From Mesorhizobium opportunistum WSM2075 (lineage in GTDB: Bacteria > Pseudomonadota > Alphaproteobacteria > Rhizobiales > Rhizobiaceae): a stretch of 64,000 bases of DNA. Location of the stretch: contig NC_015675.1 in the NCBI RefSeq assembly GCF_000176035.2, positions 2,484,001 to 2,548,000 on the forward strand. The letters run 5' to 3'. Each line of letters starts with the position of its first letter. Position 1 is the stretch's first letter. The notes beneath the pieces are model-generated. The model was given only the letters and a program-made list of their open reading frames with translations, was not told where the DNA came from and ran no database searches. This document shows positions 6,929 to 14,177 of this stretch, piece by piece. The translations under genes were made by a program, and so were the position numbers.

Positions 6929-8212
6929 ATGGAGAACCCCATCGTGAAGCTTTTCCATGCATTTCTGGCGTTGGCGGTCACCGTCATGCTGGGAACGGTC
7001 CCTGTGCGTGCCGTCGAATTGTCGATCGTGTCGGGCGACACCGGCAACGGCATCAAGGTGCTGCGCGAGATCCTCGACCGCTACGAGAAAGAAAGCGGCA
7101 ACAAGGTCTCCATCGTCGTCATGCCGTCGTCCGGGACCGACCAGTTCGGCCAGTACCGGCTGTGGCTTGCCGCCGGAAACAGCGACATCGACATCTACCA
7201 GACCGATGTCATCTGGGCGCCGCAGCTCGCCAGCCAGCTCGTGGATTTGACCGCGGCGACGCGGGATGTCGTGGGTGCGCATTTCCCCTCGATCATCCAG
7301 TCGCAGACCGTCAACGGCAAGCTCGTCGCCCTGCCGATCTTCACCGATGCCCCGGCGCTCTACTACCGCAGGGATCTCCTCGACAAGTACGGCGCCAAGG
7401 TGCCGGCCACCTGGAAGGAGCTGGGCGATACCGCGAAGCTGGTGATGGACAAGGAACGTGCCTCCGGCAATCGGGATATCTGGGGCTTCGTCTTCCAGGG
7501 CAATGCCTATGAGGGGCTGACCTGCAACGCGCTCGAATGGGTGATGTCGAATGGCGGCGGCCAGATCATCGAGCCGGACGGCACTGTCTCCATCAACAAC
7601 CGACAAGCGGCAGCGGCGCTCGACATGGCCAAGGGCTGGATCGGGACCATCTCGCCGCCCGGCGTGCTTGCCTACCAGGAAGAGGAATCGCGCGGCGTCT
7701 GGCAGACAGGCAACGCCGTCTTCATGCGCAACTGGCCCTATGCCTATGCGCTTGGCAACGGCGAGGGGTCGCCGATCAAGGGCAAGTTCGACGTGGCGCC
7801 ACTGCCAGCCGGCACGGGCGAAGGCGCACGGCCGGTCGCGACGCTCGGCGGCTGGAACCTCGCGGTGTCCAAATATTCAAAGCATCCGGACGCGGCGATC
7901 GAGCTGGTCAAGTTCATCGCCTCGCCGGCGATGCAGAAATACCGCACGCTGAAGACATCCAACCTGCCGACCATCCAGGCGCTCTATGACGATGCCGACA
8001 TTGCCAGGCAACAGCCGATCGTTCCGCACTGGAAGCAGATATTTCTCAATGCCGTGCCGCGTCCCTCGTCCGCGACAGGGATCAAGTACAACGAGGCATC
8101 GAGCCAGTTCTGGAATGCCGTTCACAACACGCTGTCGGGCGACGGCGCCGCCGCTGACAATCTGGCCGATCTCGAAGCGACGCTGACCAGGCTGAAGGGC
8201 CGCGGCTGGTGA
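6929..8212 (+). CDS. Sugar ABC transporter, periplasmic substrate-binding protein
   Basis: This is a 427-residue family-1 extracellular solute-binding protein with a signal peptide ending near residue 29 (VRA). The order of features is typical of oligosaccharide binders of the MalE/ThuE type: a VELSIVSGDTGNG strand, DIDIYQTDVIWAP, the hinge P-I-F-T-D-A-P-A-L-Y-Y-R-R-D-L-L, and the closing G-G-W-N-L-A-V-S-K-Y-S-K-H. It resembles trehalose/maltose binders but the ligand is not proven. ATG 6929 or GTG 6944 could be the start. Its stop overlaps the next permease start by 4 bp (GTGA), so translation is coupled. Confidence 0.9.
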   Translation: MENPIVKLFHAFLALAVTVMLGTVPVRAVELSIVSGDTGNGIKVLREILDRYEKESGNKVSIVVMPSSGTDQFGQYRLWLAAGNSDIDIYQTDVIWAPQLASQLVDLTAATRDVVGAHFPSIIQSQTVNGKLVALPIFTDAPALYYRRDLLDKYGAKVPATWKELGDTAKLVMDKERASGNRDIWGFVFQGNAYEGLTCNALEWVMSNGGGQIIEPDGTVSINNRQAAAALDMAKGWIGTISPPGVLAYQEEESRGVWQTGNAVFMRNWPYAYALGNGEGSPIKGKFDVAPLPAGTGEGARPVATLGGWNLAVSKYSKHPDAAIELVKFIASPAMQKYRTLKTSNLPTIQALYDDADIARQQPIVPHWKQIFLNAVPRPSSATGIKYNEASSQFWNAVHNTLSGDGAAADNLADLEATLTRLKGRGW

Positions 8213-9177
8213 GCGCGGAGCCGGCAGGCGCCAGCCAGGCGGGGCGTCCGCGCTCGCGGCTGATGGCACAGCGCGTTCGCTCGGCGTGGCTGTTCCTGGC
8301 GCCGATGCTTCTGGTGCTGGCCGCCGCGGCCGGCTGGCCGCTTGCCCGCACGGTCTATTTCAGCTTCACCGACGCCTCGCTGGCCGATCTCGACGCGCGC
8401 CAGTGGGTCGGCTTCGCCAACTATTTCTCGGTGTTCAGCATGCCGAGCGGCCGCGTCCTCTATGACGGCCTGCTGGTCGATCCGGTGTGGTGGCGCGCCG
8501 TCTGGAACACGGTGCGCTTCGCGGCTATTTCGGTGAGCTGCGAGACGATCCTCGGCATGATCGTGGCGCTGGTGCTCAATGCCGAATTTCCGGGCCGCGG
8601 CGTCGTCAGGGCGGCGATCCTGATCCCCTGGGCGATCCCGACCATCGTCTCGGCCAAGATGTGGCAGTGGATGCTGAACGACCAGTTCGGCATCATCAAT
8701 GTCGTGCTCATCAATTTCGGCCTGATCGACGGCAAAATCGCCTGGACGGCCACTGCTGAAACCGCAATGGCGGCGGTATTGATCGTCGACATCTGGAAGT
8801 CGACGCCGTTCATGACACTGCTGATCCTGGCCGCATTGCAGATGCTGCCGCGCGAGATCATCGAGGTGGCGAAGCTCGACGGCGCCAATCCCTGGCAGAT
8901 CTTCTGGCGGGTAACCTTGCCGCTGATCCGCCCGGCGGTGATGGTGGCCGTCATTTTCCGCGCCCTCGATGCGCTGCGCATCTTCGACCTGATCTATGTG
9001 CTGACGCCCAACAATGTGCACACCAAGTCGATGTCGGTGTTCGCCCGCGAGAACCTGTTCGAGTTCGACAAGTTCGCCTATGGCTCGGCCGCCTCGACGC
9101 TGCTCTTCCTGATCCTGGCTCTGCTCACCATCGCCACCATCCGGATCGGCCGCGTCAGCCTGGATGGAGGCCGCTGA
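8209..9177 (+). CDS. Sugar ABC transporter permease, MalF type
   Basis: This is a 322-residue inner-membrane permease with six predicted helices; the first is at about 26-47. The EAA loop that docks on the ATPase is at about 219-240 (EVAKLDGANPWQIFWRVTLP). It begins with GTG inside the stop of the binding-protein gene. It would form a heterodimer with the next gene product to carry sugar from the binding protein. No ATP-binding subunit is encoded nearby, so it must borrow one encoded elsewhere. Confidence 0.93.
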   Translation: MSAEPAGASQAGRPRSRLMAQRVRSAWLFLAPMLLVLAAAAGWPLARTVYFSFTDASLADLDARQWVGFANYFSVFSMPSGRVLYDGLLVDPVWWRAVWNTVRFAAISVSCETILGMIVALVLNAEFPGRGVVRAAILIPWAIPTIVSAKMWQWMLNDQFGIINVVLINFGLIDGKIAWTATAETAMAAVLIVDIWKSTPFMTLLILAALQMLPREIIEVAKLDGANPWQIFWRVTLPLIRPAVMVAVIFRALDALRIFDLIYVLTPNNVHTKSMSVFARENLFEFDKFAYGSAASTLLFLILALLTIATIRIGRVSLDGGR

Positions 9178-9178
9178 G

Positions 9179-10003
9179 ATGTGGCTCCTGAAGCGCGCGG
9201 CTTTTTACCTGCTGGTTGGGGTAATCGTCTTCGTCGCGGTGTTCCCGTTCTACTACGCCATCGTCACCAGCCTGAAATCAGGCACCGAGCTGTTCCAGAC
9301 CGACCTCTGGCCAAAGACGTTCAGCCTGGCCAACTACCGCAACGTGCTGACCGAGGGCAGCTTCGTGCGCAACCTTCTGAATTCGCTGGTCGTTTCGGGC
9401 GCAGTCGTGGCACTCTCCCTGTTCCTGGGCGTCACCGCGGCCTACGCGCTGGCGCGCATCCGCTTCCGGGGCCGCTCGGCGCTGCTGTTCGCTATCCTCT
9501 CGGTCTCGATGTTTCCGCAGGTGGCGGTGCTGGCCGGGCTGTTCGAACTGGTGCGCCTGTTCGGCCTCTACAATTCGCTGTTCGCGCTGATCTTTTCCTA
9601 CATGATCTTCACGCTGCCGTTCACCGTGTGGGTGCTGACCGCCTTCGTGCGCGACCTGCCGGTCGAGGTCGAGGAGGCGGCGATCCTCGACGGCGCGACG
9701 CCGTGGATCATCATCACGCGGATATTCCTGCCGCTGATGTGGCCGGCGCTGGCGACCACAGGACTGCTCGCCTTCATCGGCGCGTGGAACGAGTTCCTGT
9801 TTGCCCTGACCTTCACCTCCAACAACGCACAGCGCACCGTGCCGGTGGCGATCGCGCTGCTGTCGGGCAATTCGCAGTTCGAGATCCCCTGGGGCAACAT
9901 CATGGCCGCGTCGGTGATCGTCACCGTGCCGCTGCTGGTGCTGGTGCTGATCTTCCAGCGCAAGATCGTCTCCGGCCTGACTGCCGGCGGGGTCAAGGGG
10001 TGA
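9179..10003 (+). CDS. Sugar ABC transporter permease, MalG type
   Basis: This is a 274-residue permease with six predicted helices and an EAA loop EVEEAAILDGATPWIIITRI. The ATG at 9179 lies one base after the previous stop and has GGAGG eight bases upstream, so it was preferred to an in-frame ATG at 9164 that overlaps the upstream gene. The C-terminus (FQRKIVSGLTAGGVKG) is characteristic of MalG-type subunits. It is the last gene of the importer operon; a strong hairpin follows at 10019-10042 instead of an ATPase gene. Confidence 0.93.
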   Translation: MWLLKRAAFYLLVGVIVFVAVFPFYYAIVTSLKSGTELFQTDLWPKTFSLANYRNVLTEGSFVRNLLNSLVVSGAVVALSLFLGVTAAYALARIRFRGRSALLFAILSVSMFPQVAVLAGLFELVRLFGLYNSLFALIFSYMIFTLPFTVWVLTAFVRDLPVEVEEAAILDGATPWIIITRIFLPLMWPALATTGLLAFIGAWNEFLFALTFTSNNAQRTVPVAIALLSGNSQFEIPWGNIMAASVIVTVPLLVLVLIFQRKIVSGLTAGGVKG

Positions 10004-10018
10004 GGGGGTGAGGCCGAT

Positions 10019-10042
10019 CGATCGACAACGATTTGTCGATCG
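10019..10042. other. Perfect hairpin after the importer operon
   Basis: CGATCGACAA and TTGTCGATCG form a perfect 10-bp stem around a CGAT loop, 15 bp after the last permease stop and 66 bp before the DUF4142 start. There is no T-run, so it is not a classical terminator. It may stabilise the upstream mRNA end or be an operator for the next gene. Confidence 0.45.
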
Positions 10043-10108
10043 AGGCGAACCGCACGGCTCGTGCGGCGTTGAGTTGGCAGAGGGACCATTCCGGATCGGA
10101 GATTTCAG

Positions 10109-10672
10109 ATGAAAACGCTTCTGACCGCGACCGCCGCAGCCTTGCTGGCCTGCGCGCCGGCAGCCCTTGCGCAAACGAACGGCACCAAATCCACCGAAGT
10201 CGCGCCGCTGGTGGCCGACAGCAAGGTCGACACCCAGACCTTCGTCACCACCGTGCCCAACGCCAACGCGTTCGAAATCCAGTCGAGCAAGCTGGCCGAA
10301 CAGAAATCCGCATCGGCCGGCGTCAAGGCCTTCGCACGCCAGATGATCAAGGACCACACCAAGGCCGGCGAGGATTTCAAAACGGCGCTGAGCCAGGGCC
10401 AGACCACGGCTTCGATCAAACCGGCCGGACCGGCGCTGCAGCCCAAGGAGCAGCGGATGCTCGACGAACTGAAGGGCGCGAGCGGGAAGGATTTCGACAC
10501 AAAATACATCATGATGCAGACCGAAGCGCACAAGCAGGCGGTCGCGCTGTTCAGCACCTACGCCAAGTCGGGCGACGACCCGACGATGAAGGAGTTTGCC
10601 AAGAAGACGCTGCCGGTGCTGAAGATGCACGAAAAGCATGTGAAGGAACTGGCCGCCGCGCATCAGGGATGA
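10109..10672 (+). CDS. DUF4142 secreted protein, copy 1
   Basis: This is a 187-residue protein with a signal peptide (MKTLLTATAAALLACAPAALA). A helical DUF4142 domain follows: FVTTVPNANAFEIQSSKLAE, VKAFARQMIKDHTKAGEDF, and a C-terminal TLPVLKMHEKHVKEL. The domain is a ferritin-like four-helix bundle with several His and Glu residues (KDHTKA, TEAHKQA, MHEKH) but no proven activity. It is probably periplasmic. A close paralogue lies 1.3 kb downstream at 11980. The upstream spacer has a GGGACC box but no clear promoter. Confidence 0.85.
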   Translation: MKTLLTATAAALLACAPAALAQTNGTKSTEVAPLVADSKVDTQTFVTTVPNANAFEIQSSKLAEQKSASAGVKAFARQMIKDHTKAGEDFKTALSQGQTTASIKPAGPALQPKEQRMLDELKGASGKDFDTKYIMMQTEAHKQAVALFSTYAKSGDDPTMKEFAKKTLPVLKMHEKHVKELAAAHQG

Positions 10673-10684
10673 TGGCCTTGCCTG

Positions 10685-11023
10685 TCAGATATCGGGCGCG
10701 TTGCCGATCTTCTTCTTGAGCTCCAGCGCCCAGGCGCGACCCTCGTCGCCGCCCCACAGCAGCCAGGCGATGTGGCCTGCCGAGGGGTTTTGCTCGTTGC
10801 CGTAGTTCTTGCCGCGCTTGTCGACCTCGTGGCGGGCGAAGTAGCTGACCATGCGCCGGATGGTGGAAGGGGCGAGCTTCTCGCGGTTCTTCAGTTCTGT
10901 CGCCCGCGCGACACCGATCTCGGTGCCGCCACGGCCGAACTGCTGGCGCAGCCGGAGGCCCTTGGCGGCATTGTCGGCCACCACTTGCGGGCAGCGCAGG
11001 TCGATCTCGTCGTCTTCTTGCAT
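10685..11023 (-). CDS. Small protein resembling a phage-associated module
   Basis: This is a 112-residue protein from the ATG at 11023; the frame is open further upstream but that part looks non-coding. The core reads APSTIRRMVSYFARHEVDKR, then PSAGHIAWLLWGGDEGRAWA. I recall this pattern (R-x-M-x-x-Y-F-x-R-H-E-V-D-K-x-G and I-A-W-x-L-W-G-G-D) from proteins of tailed-phage and prophage head clusters, but I cannot search to confirm it. Function is unknown. It is oriented against its neighbours and sits between two DUF4142 paralogues with no other phage gene visible. Confidence 0.65.
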   Translation of the reverse strand: MQEDDEIDLRCPQVVADNAAKGLRLRQQFGRGGTEIGVARATELKNREKLAPSTIRRMVSYFARHEVDKRGKNYGNEQNPSAGHIAWLLWGGDEGRAWALELKKKIGNAPDI

Positions 11024-11162
11024 GGATGTCCCCGGAGCGGTGGCGAACAGATACAATGGTATGCCGCCCCGTACAAATTGTCGGGACCGGTCGTCGCAAA
11101 ACGTCCTTGGGTCGCAGAGCAACCGCGCCGGGATGCCGGCGCGACGACGCAAGGAGCCGATC

Positions 11163-11906
11163 ATGATCACCTTTCCCAATGAATCCGCCAGATACCGCAC
11201 CGCCCGCGAAAAGCTGCTGACGAAGGAAATCGAGCTGCGCCGCGCCATGGAAGCGGTGGCCGAGGCGCGCCGCGCGCTGCCGCCGGGCGGGCCGATCCGC
11301 CAGGACTATGTCTTCGATGCGCTGGACGCCGATGGCAAGGCGGCCAAGGTCAGGCTGTCGGAGCTGTTCGCGCCTGGGAAGGATACCCTCATCCTCTACC
11401 AGATGATGTTTCCCCGCCATCCGCAGGAAACGCGCGATGTCGCCACCAGCGGCGGCACGGCGAAGCTCGCCCGGCCGGACCAGCCATGCCCGTCCTGCAC
11501 GGCGCTGCTCGACCAGTTCGACGGCGCGGTCGGGCATCTCCAGGCCGCCGGCTTCAATTTCGCCGTGGTGGCCAAGACCGGGCTCGAAAATTTCATTACG
11601 CTCGGCCGCGACCGTGGCTGGAGGAACATGCGGCTGGTGTCGTCGGCGTCCAACAGCTTCAAGCGCGACTACAACGCCGAGGATGCCGACGGCGCGCAGA
11701 TCCCGCTGCTCTCGGTGTTCCATCGCGATGCCCAGGGCATCCGCCATTTCTGGTCGTCGGAGCTCGGCTTCGCGCCGCCCGAACCCGGCCAGGACCCGCG
11801 TGCCATCGGCACCTGCGAGATCCTGTGGAACCTGATGGATTTCACGCCCGAGGGCCGGCCGAACTGGCACGAGCAGCTGCAATATGGCGAGGCGTGCTGC
11901 CACTGA
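11163..11906 (+). CDS. DUF899 thioredoxin-like protein
   Basis: This is a 247-residue protein of the DUF899 family, a thioredoxin-like fold. It has an N-terminal helix (YRTAREKLLTKEIELRRAME), then LSELFAPGKDTLILYQMMFP, a C-P-S-C pair (QPCPSCTALLDQF) at the position of the redox or structural cysteines, and a C-terminal FWSSELGFAP near-motif. Its substrate is unknown. The ATG at 11163 follows AAGGAG; an upstream extension in the same frame lacks family similarity. The next gene (DUF4142 copy 2) starts 73 bp downstream. Confidence 0.88.
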   Translation: MITFPNESARYRTAREKLLTKEIELRRAMEAVAEARRALPPGGPIRQDYVFDALDADGKAAKVRLSELFAPGKDTLILYQMMFPRHPQETRDVATSGGTAKLARPDQPCPSCTALLDQFDGAVGHLQAAGFNFAVVAKTGLENFITLGRDRGWRNMRLVSSASNSFKRDYNAEDADGAQIPLLSVFHRDAQGIRHFWSSELGFAPPEPGQDPRAIGTCEILWNLMDFTPEGRPNWHEQLQYGEACCH

Positions 11907-11979
11907 GCGCGACGCCAAGCGCAACTTCACCGCATCTGCCGCGTTGGACCTTCGAGGATTCGAACACGGGAGAAACCAG

Positions 11980-12528
11980 ATGAGACCGCATCTCACTCTT
12001 GCGACACTTGCCCTTCTGGCCGGCGCGTCCGCGGCTTTCGCGCAGCAGGCGGCGCCTGCCGACGTACCGCCGGTGTCGGAAAACAAGATCGACACCGACA
12101 CATTCTCCAAAACGCTGGTCAGCGCCAACCGCTTCGAGATCGAGAGCAGCAAGCTGGCCGAGACCAAGGGTGTCGCGGCCGATGTGAAGGATTTTGCAGA
12201 ACTGATGATCAAGGACCACACCAAGGCTGGCGAGGATTTCAAGGCAGCCCGGGAAAACAGCCAGACCACGGCATCGGTCACGCCGGAAGGCCCGCCACTG
12301 CTGCCCAAGGACCAGGCGATGCTCGACCAGCTCAAGGCGCTGGACGGCGACGCCTTCCAGGCCAGGTACATCGCCTTGCAGGCGGAGGCGCACAAGCAGG
12401 CGGTGGCGATGTTTTCGACCTACGTCCAGTCCGGCGACGACCCGGCCCTGAAGGAGTTCGCCAAGAAGACGCTGCCGACACTGCAGATGCACGAGAAGCA
12501 CGTGAAGAACCTGGCGGCGGCGCATTAG
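11980..12528 (+). CDS. DUF4142 secreted protein, copy 2
   Basis: This is a 182-residue protein with a signal peptide (MRPHLTLATLALLAGASAAFA) and the same DUF4142 domain as the gene at 10109. Long identical stretches (FEI-SSKLAE, MIKDHTKAGEDFK, QTTAS, AEAHKQAVA-FSTY, EFAKKTLP-L-MHEKHVK) show recent duplication. The ATG at 11980 was chosen because it opens the signal peptide. It is probably periplasmic and shares its unknown role with copy 1. No terminator is visible before the inverted repeat at 12562. Confidence 0.85.
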   Translation: MRPHLTLATLALLAGASAAFAQQAAPADVPPVSENKIDTDTFSKTLVSANRFEIESSKLAETKGVAADVKDFAELMIKDHTKAGEDFKAARENSQTTASVTPEGPPLLPKDQAMLDQLKALDGDAFQARYIALQAEAHKQAVAMFSTYVQSGDDPALKEFAKKTLPTLQMHEKHVKNLAAAH

Positions 12529-12561
12529 GGGTTCGAGAGCGAGGCGGTCAAAGTCGGCGCT

Positions 12562-12730
12562 CTACGGCGCCCCCCTCTGTCCTGCCGGACATCTCCCCCT
12601 CTAGGGGGAGATTGACAGCTTTGGCGCCGGCTCTCTTCTCGCAACATTGAAAATTGGCGAAAGCCGACGTGACGGCCAATCTCCCCCCTAGAGGGGGAGA
12701 TGTCCGGCAGGACAGAGGGGGGCGCCGTAG
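12562..12730. repeat. Inverted pair of intergenic repeats, family A
   Basis: Two arms of about 52 bp (12562-12613 and 12678-12730) are near-perfect reverse complements. Each contains a TCCTGCCGGACATCTCCCCC core and a shorter inner palindrome (CTCCCCCTCTAGGGGGAG). They could fold into one long hairpin. Elements of this kind are scattered between genes in rhizobial chromosomes. No coding capacity is seen. Confidence 0.75.
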
Positions 12731-12829
12731 GGCGCGACGGCGGATGCTTCGCCAGTGGCGAACTCGTGCCGCAAGTTGGCTCCGCGCCCGTCACGAACTA
12801 AACTGCGGCCATCACCCGAGGAAGCACCC

Positions 12830-13294
12830 ATGCCCAAGATCGACCTCGCCACCGTGCCCGTCCGCCAAGGCTCCGGCTACCCCGCGCCCTTCAATGCCCC
12901 CTGCGCCACCCGCACGCGCCGCCGCCTGGGTGACGCCGGCGGCCTCACCGATTTCGGCGTCAATTTGATGACACTCCCGCCCGGCGGCTGGTCGAGCCAG
13001 CGCCACTGGCACAGCCATGAGGACGAGCTCGTCTATGTGCTGGAAGGCGAGTTGACGCTGGTCGAGGATGGCGGCGAGACGCTGCTCAGGGCGGGCGATA
13101 GTGCTGCCTTCGCCAAGAACAGCGGCAACGGCCACCATATGATCAACCGCTCGGCGACGACGGCCCGCTATCTGGAGGTCGGCTCGCGCAACCCGGACGA
13201 CGTCATCACCTGCTCCGACATCGACATGATGAGCCCGAGTTCGGATGGGCGGTTCCTGCATAAGGATGGAACGCCGTATCCGGGGCAGGGGTGA
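12830..13294 (+). CDS. Cupin-domain protein
   Basis: This is a 154-residue protein with one cupin barrel. Motif 1 is seen as RHWHSHEDELVYVLEGELTL (the G-x5-H-x-H-x-E pattern) and motif 2 as LRAGDSAAFAKNSGNGHHMIN, with a late histidine. The two histidines, Glu and later His could bind a metal ion. The substrate is unknown. The ATG at 12830 follows GAGGAAG. The gene lies between two intergenic repeat pairs and is probably transcribed alone. Confidence 0.85.
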   Translation: MPKIDLATVPVRQGSGYPAPFNAPCATRTRRRLGDAGGLTDFGVNLMTLPPGGWSSQRHWHSHEDELVYVLEGELTLVEDGGETLLRAGDSAAFAKNSGNGHHMINRSATTARYLEVGSRNPDDVITCSDIDMMSPSSDGRFLHKDGTPYPGQG

Positions 13295-13308
13295 GCGAGG
13301 TGCCGGCC

Positions 13309-13505
13309 TTTCCTTCTCCCCCTGTGGGAGAAGGTGGATTGCCGCGAAGCGGCAAGACGGATGAGGGGTGCTCCAGCGGAGTGAGGCGTTGGTGTTTTCT
13401 GGTTCGATCTCGTAATTGTTTGACGGTATCGCCAAGCTGGAACACCCCTCATCCGACCCGGCGCTGACGCGCCGTGCCACCTTCTCCCACAGGGGGAGAA
13501 GGAAA
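13309..13505. repeat. Inverted pair of intergenic repeats, family B
   Basis: Arms at 13309-13374 and 13439-13505 share, in opposite orientation, TTCCTTCTCCC-CTGTGGGAG, AAGGTGG and CGGATGAGGGGTG. The inner spacer of each arm differs (GCCGCGAAGCGGC against GGCGCTGACGCGCC), but both are short palindromes. The whole can fold into a long branched hairpin between the cupin and RidA genes. Confidence 0.75.
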
Positions 13506-13567
13506 GAACTGCACTGGTGTTCGGCCGGCAGCGCGATAAGCTCCTGCCAACCCAGGGGAGCACCATT

Positions 13568-13960
13568 ATGAAAAAAGAAATCATCGAAGTACCCGTCATG
13601 TCGGACAAGGTGCGCTCACTCGGCCTGCCTTGTTCCACCGCGGTGAAAGCCAACGGCTTCGTGTTCATCTCGGCGACGCCGCCGGTGGACATGGTGACCG
13701 GCGAGATGGTGCGCGGCGACATCGAAACCCAGACCGAGGCGTCGCTGAAAGCGCTGAAACACTGCCTGGAAGCGGCGGGCACCTCGCTGGACAATGTGGT
13801 GATGGTGCGCATCTACGCCGTCAATTCCGGCTTCTACAACGCGATTAATCGGGTCTACGCGCGATACTTCAGCGTGAACCCGCCGGCGCGGAGTTTTGTG
13901 CCGGTGGCGTCTTGGCCGATGGAGTTTGATATTGAGATTGAGTGCGTGGCGGTGGCGTGA
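13568..13960 (+). CDS. RidA-family (YjgF/YER057c/UK114) protein
   Basis: This is a 130-residue protein. The motifs are those of the RidA superfamily: V-F-I-S-A-T-P-P-V-D near the N-terminus, Q-T-E-A-S-L-K-A-L-K-H-C-L-E-A-A-G, V-V-M-V-R-I-Y-A-V-N, and the C-terminal P-A-R-S-F-V-P-V-A-S-W-P. Classical RidA hydrolyses reactive enamine and imine intermediates from PLP enzymes. The conserved R of P-A-R-S is kept; Trp replaces the last usual residue, so substrate may differ. ATG 13568 follows GGGGAG at a good distance. Trimer formation is assumed from the family. Confidence 0.88.
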   Translation: MKKEIIEVPVMSDKVRSLGLPCSTAVKANGFVFISATPPVDMVTGEMVRGDIETQTEASLKALKHCLEAAGTSLDNVVMVRIYAVNSGFYNAINRVYARYFSVNPPARSFVPVASWPMEFDIEIECVAVA

Positions 13961-14177
13961 CTCTCCTACCCTTCTCGCAAACGGGGGAAGGCGCTATGTT
14001 AACTCCAACACCAGAGTGCGGCTTGTCGAAGCTTCGTGTTGTCTGGCGCCCACCCGCACCAGATGCTGAGCAGACCGGCATCGTCTTGCATTTCGTTAGC
14101 TAGTATCGCTTCACGGAAAAAATGATAAGTTCAAAAGGAATCGTTGATCAAAGCCTCAACCCTCAGGAACGTATCGA

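Noticed and set aside
10551-12395. A 614-codon minus-strand open frame
   Set aside because: It runs antisense across the DUF899 and DUF4142 genes, and its residues are low-complexity shadow sequence.
12601-13500. Possible CRISPR array in the repeat-rich stretches
   Set aside because: The repeats are inverted pairs of about 50-65 bp, only two per site, with no regular direct repeats or spacers.
13961-14177. Possible attachment site or tRNA next to the SIR2-TPR gene
   Set aside because: I looked for a cloverleaf or direct repeats shared with the 16184-16188 junction and found none.
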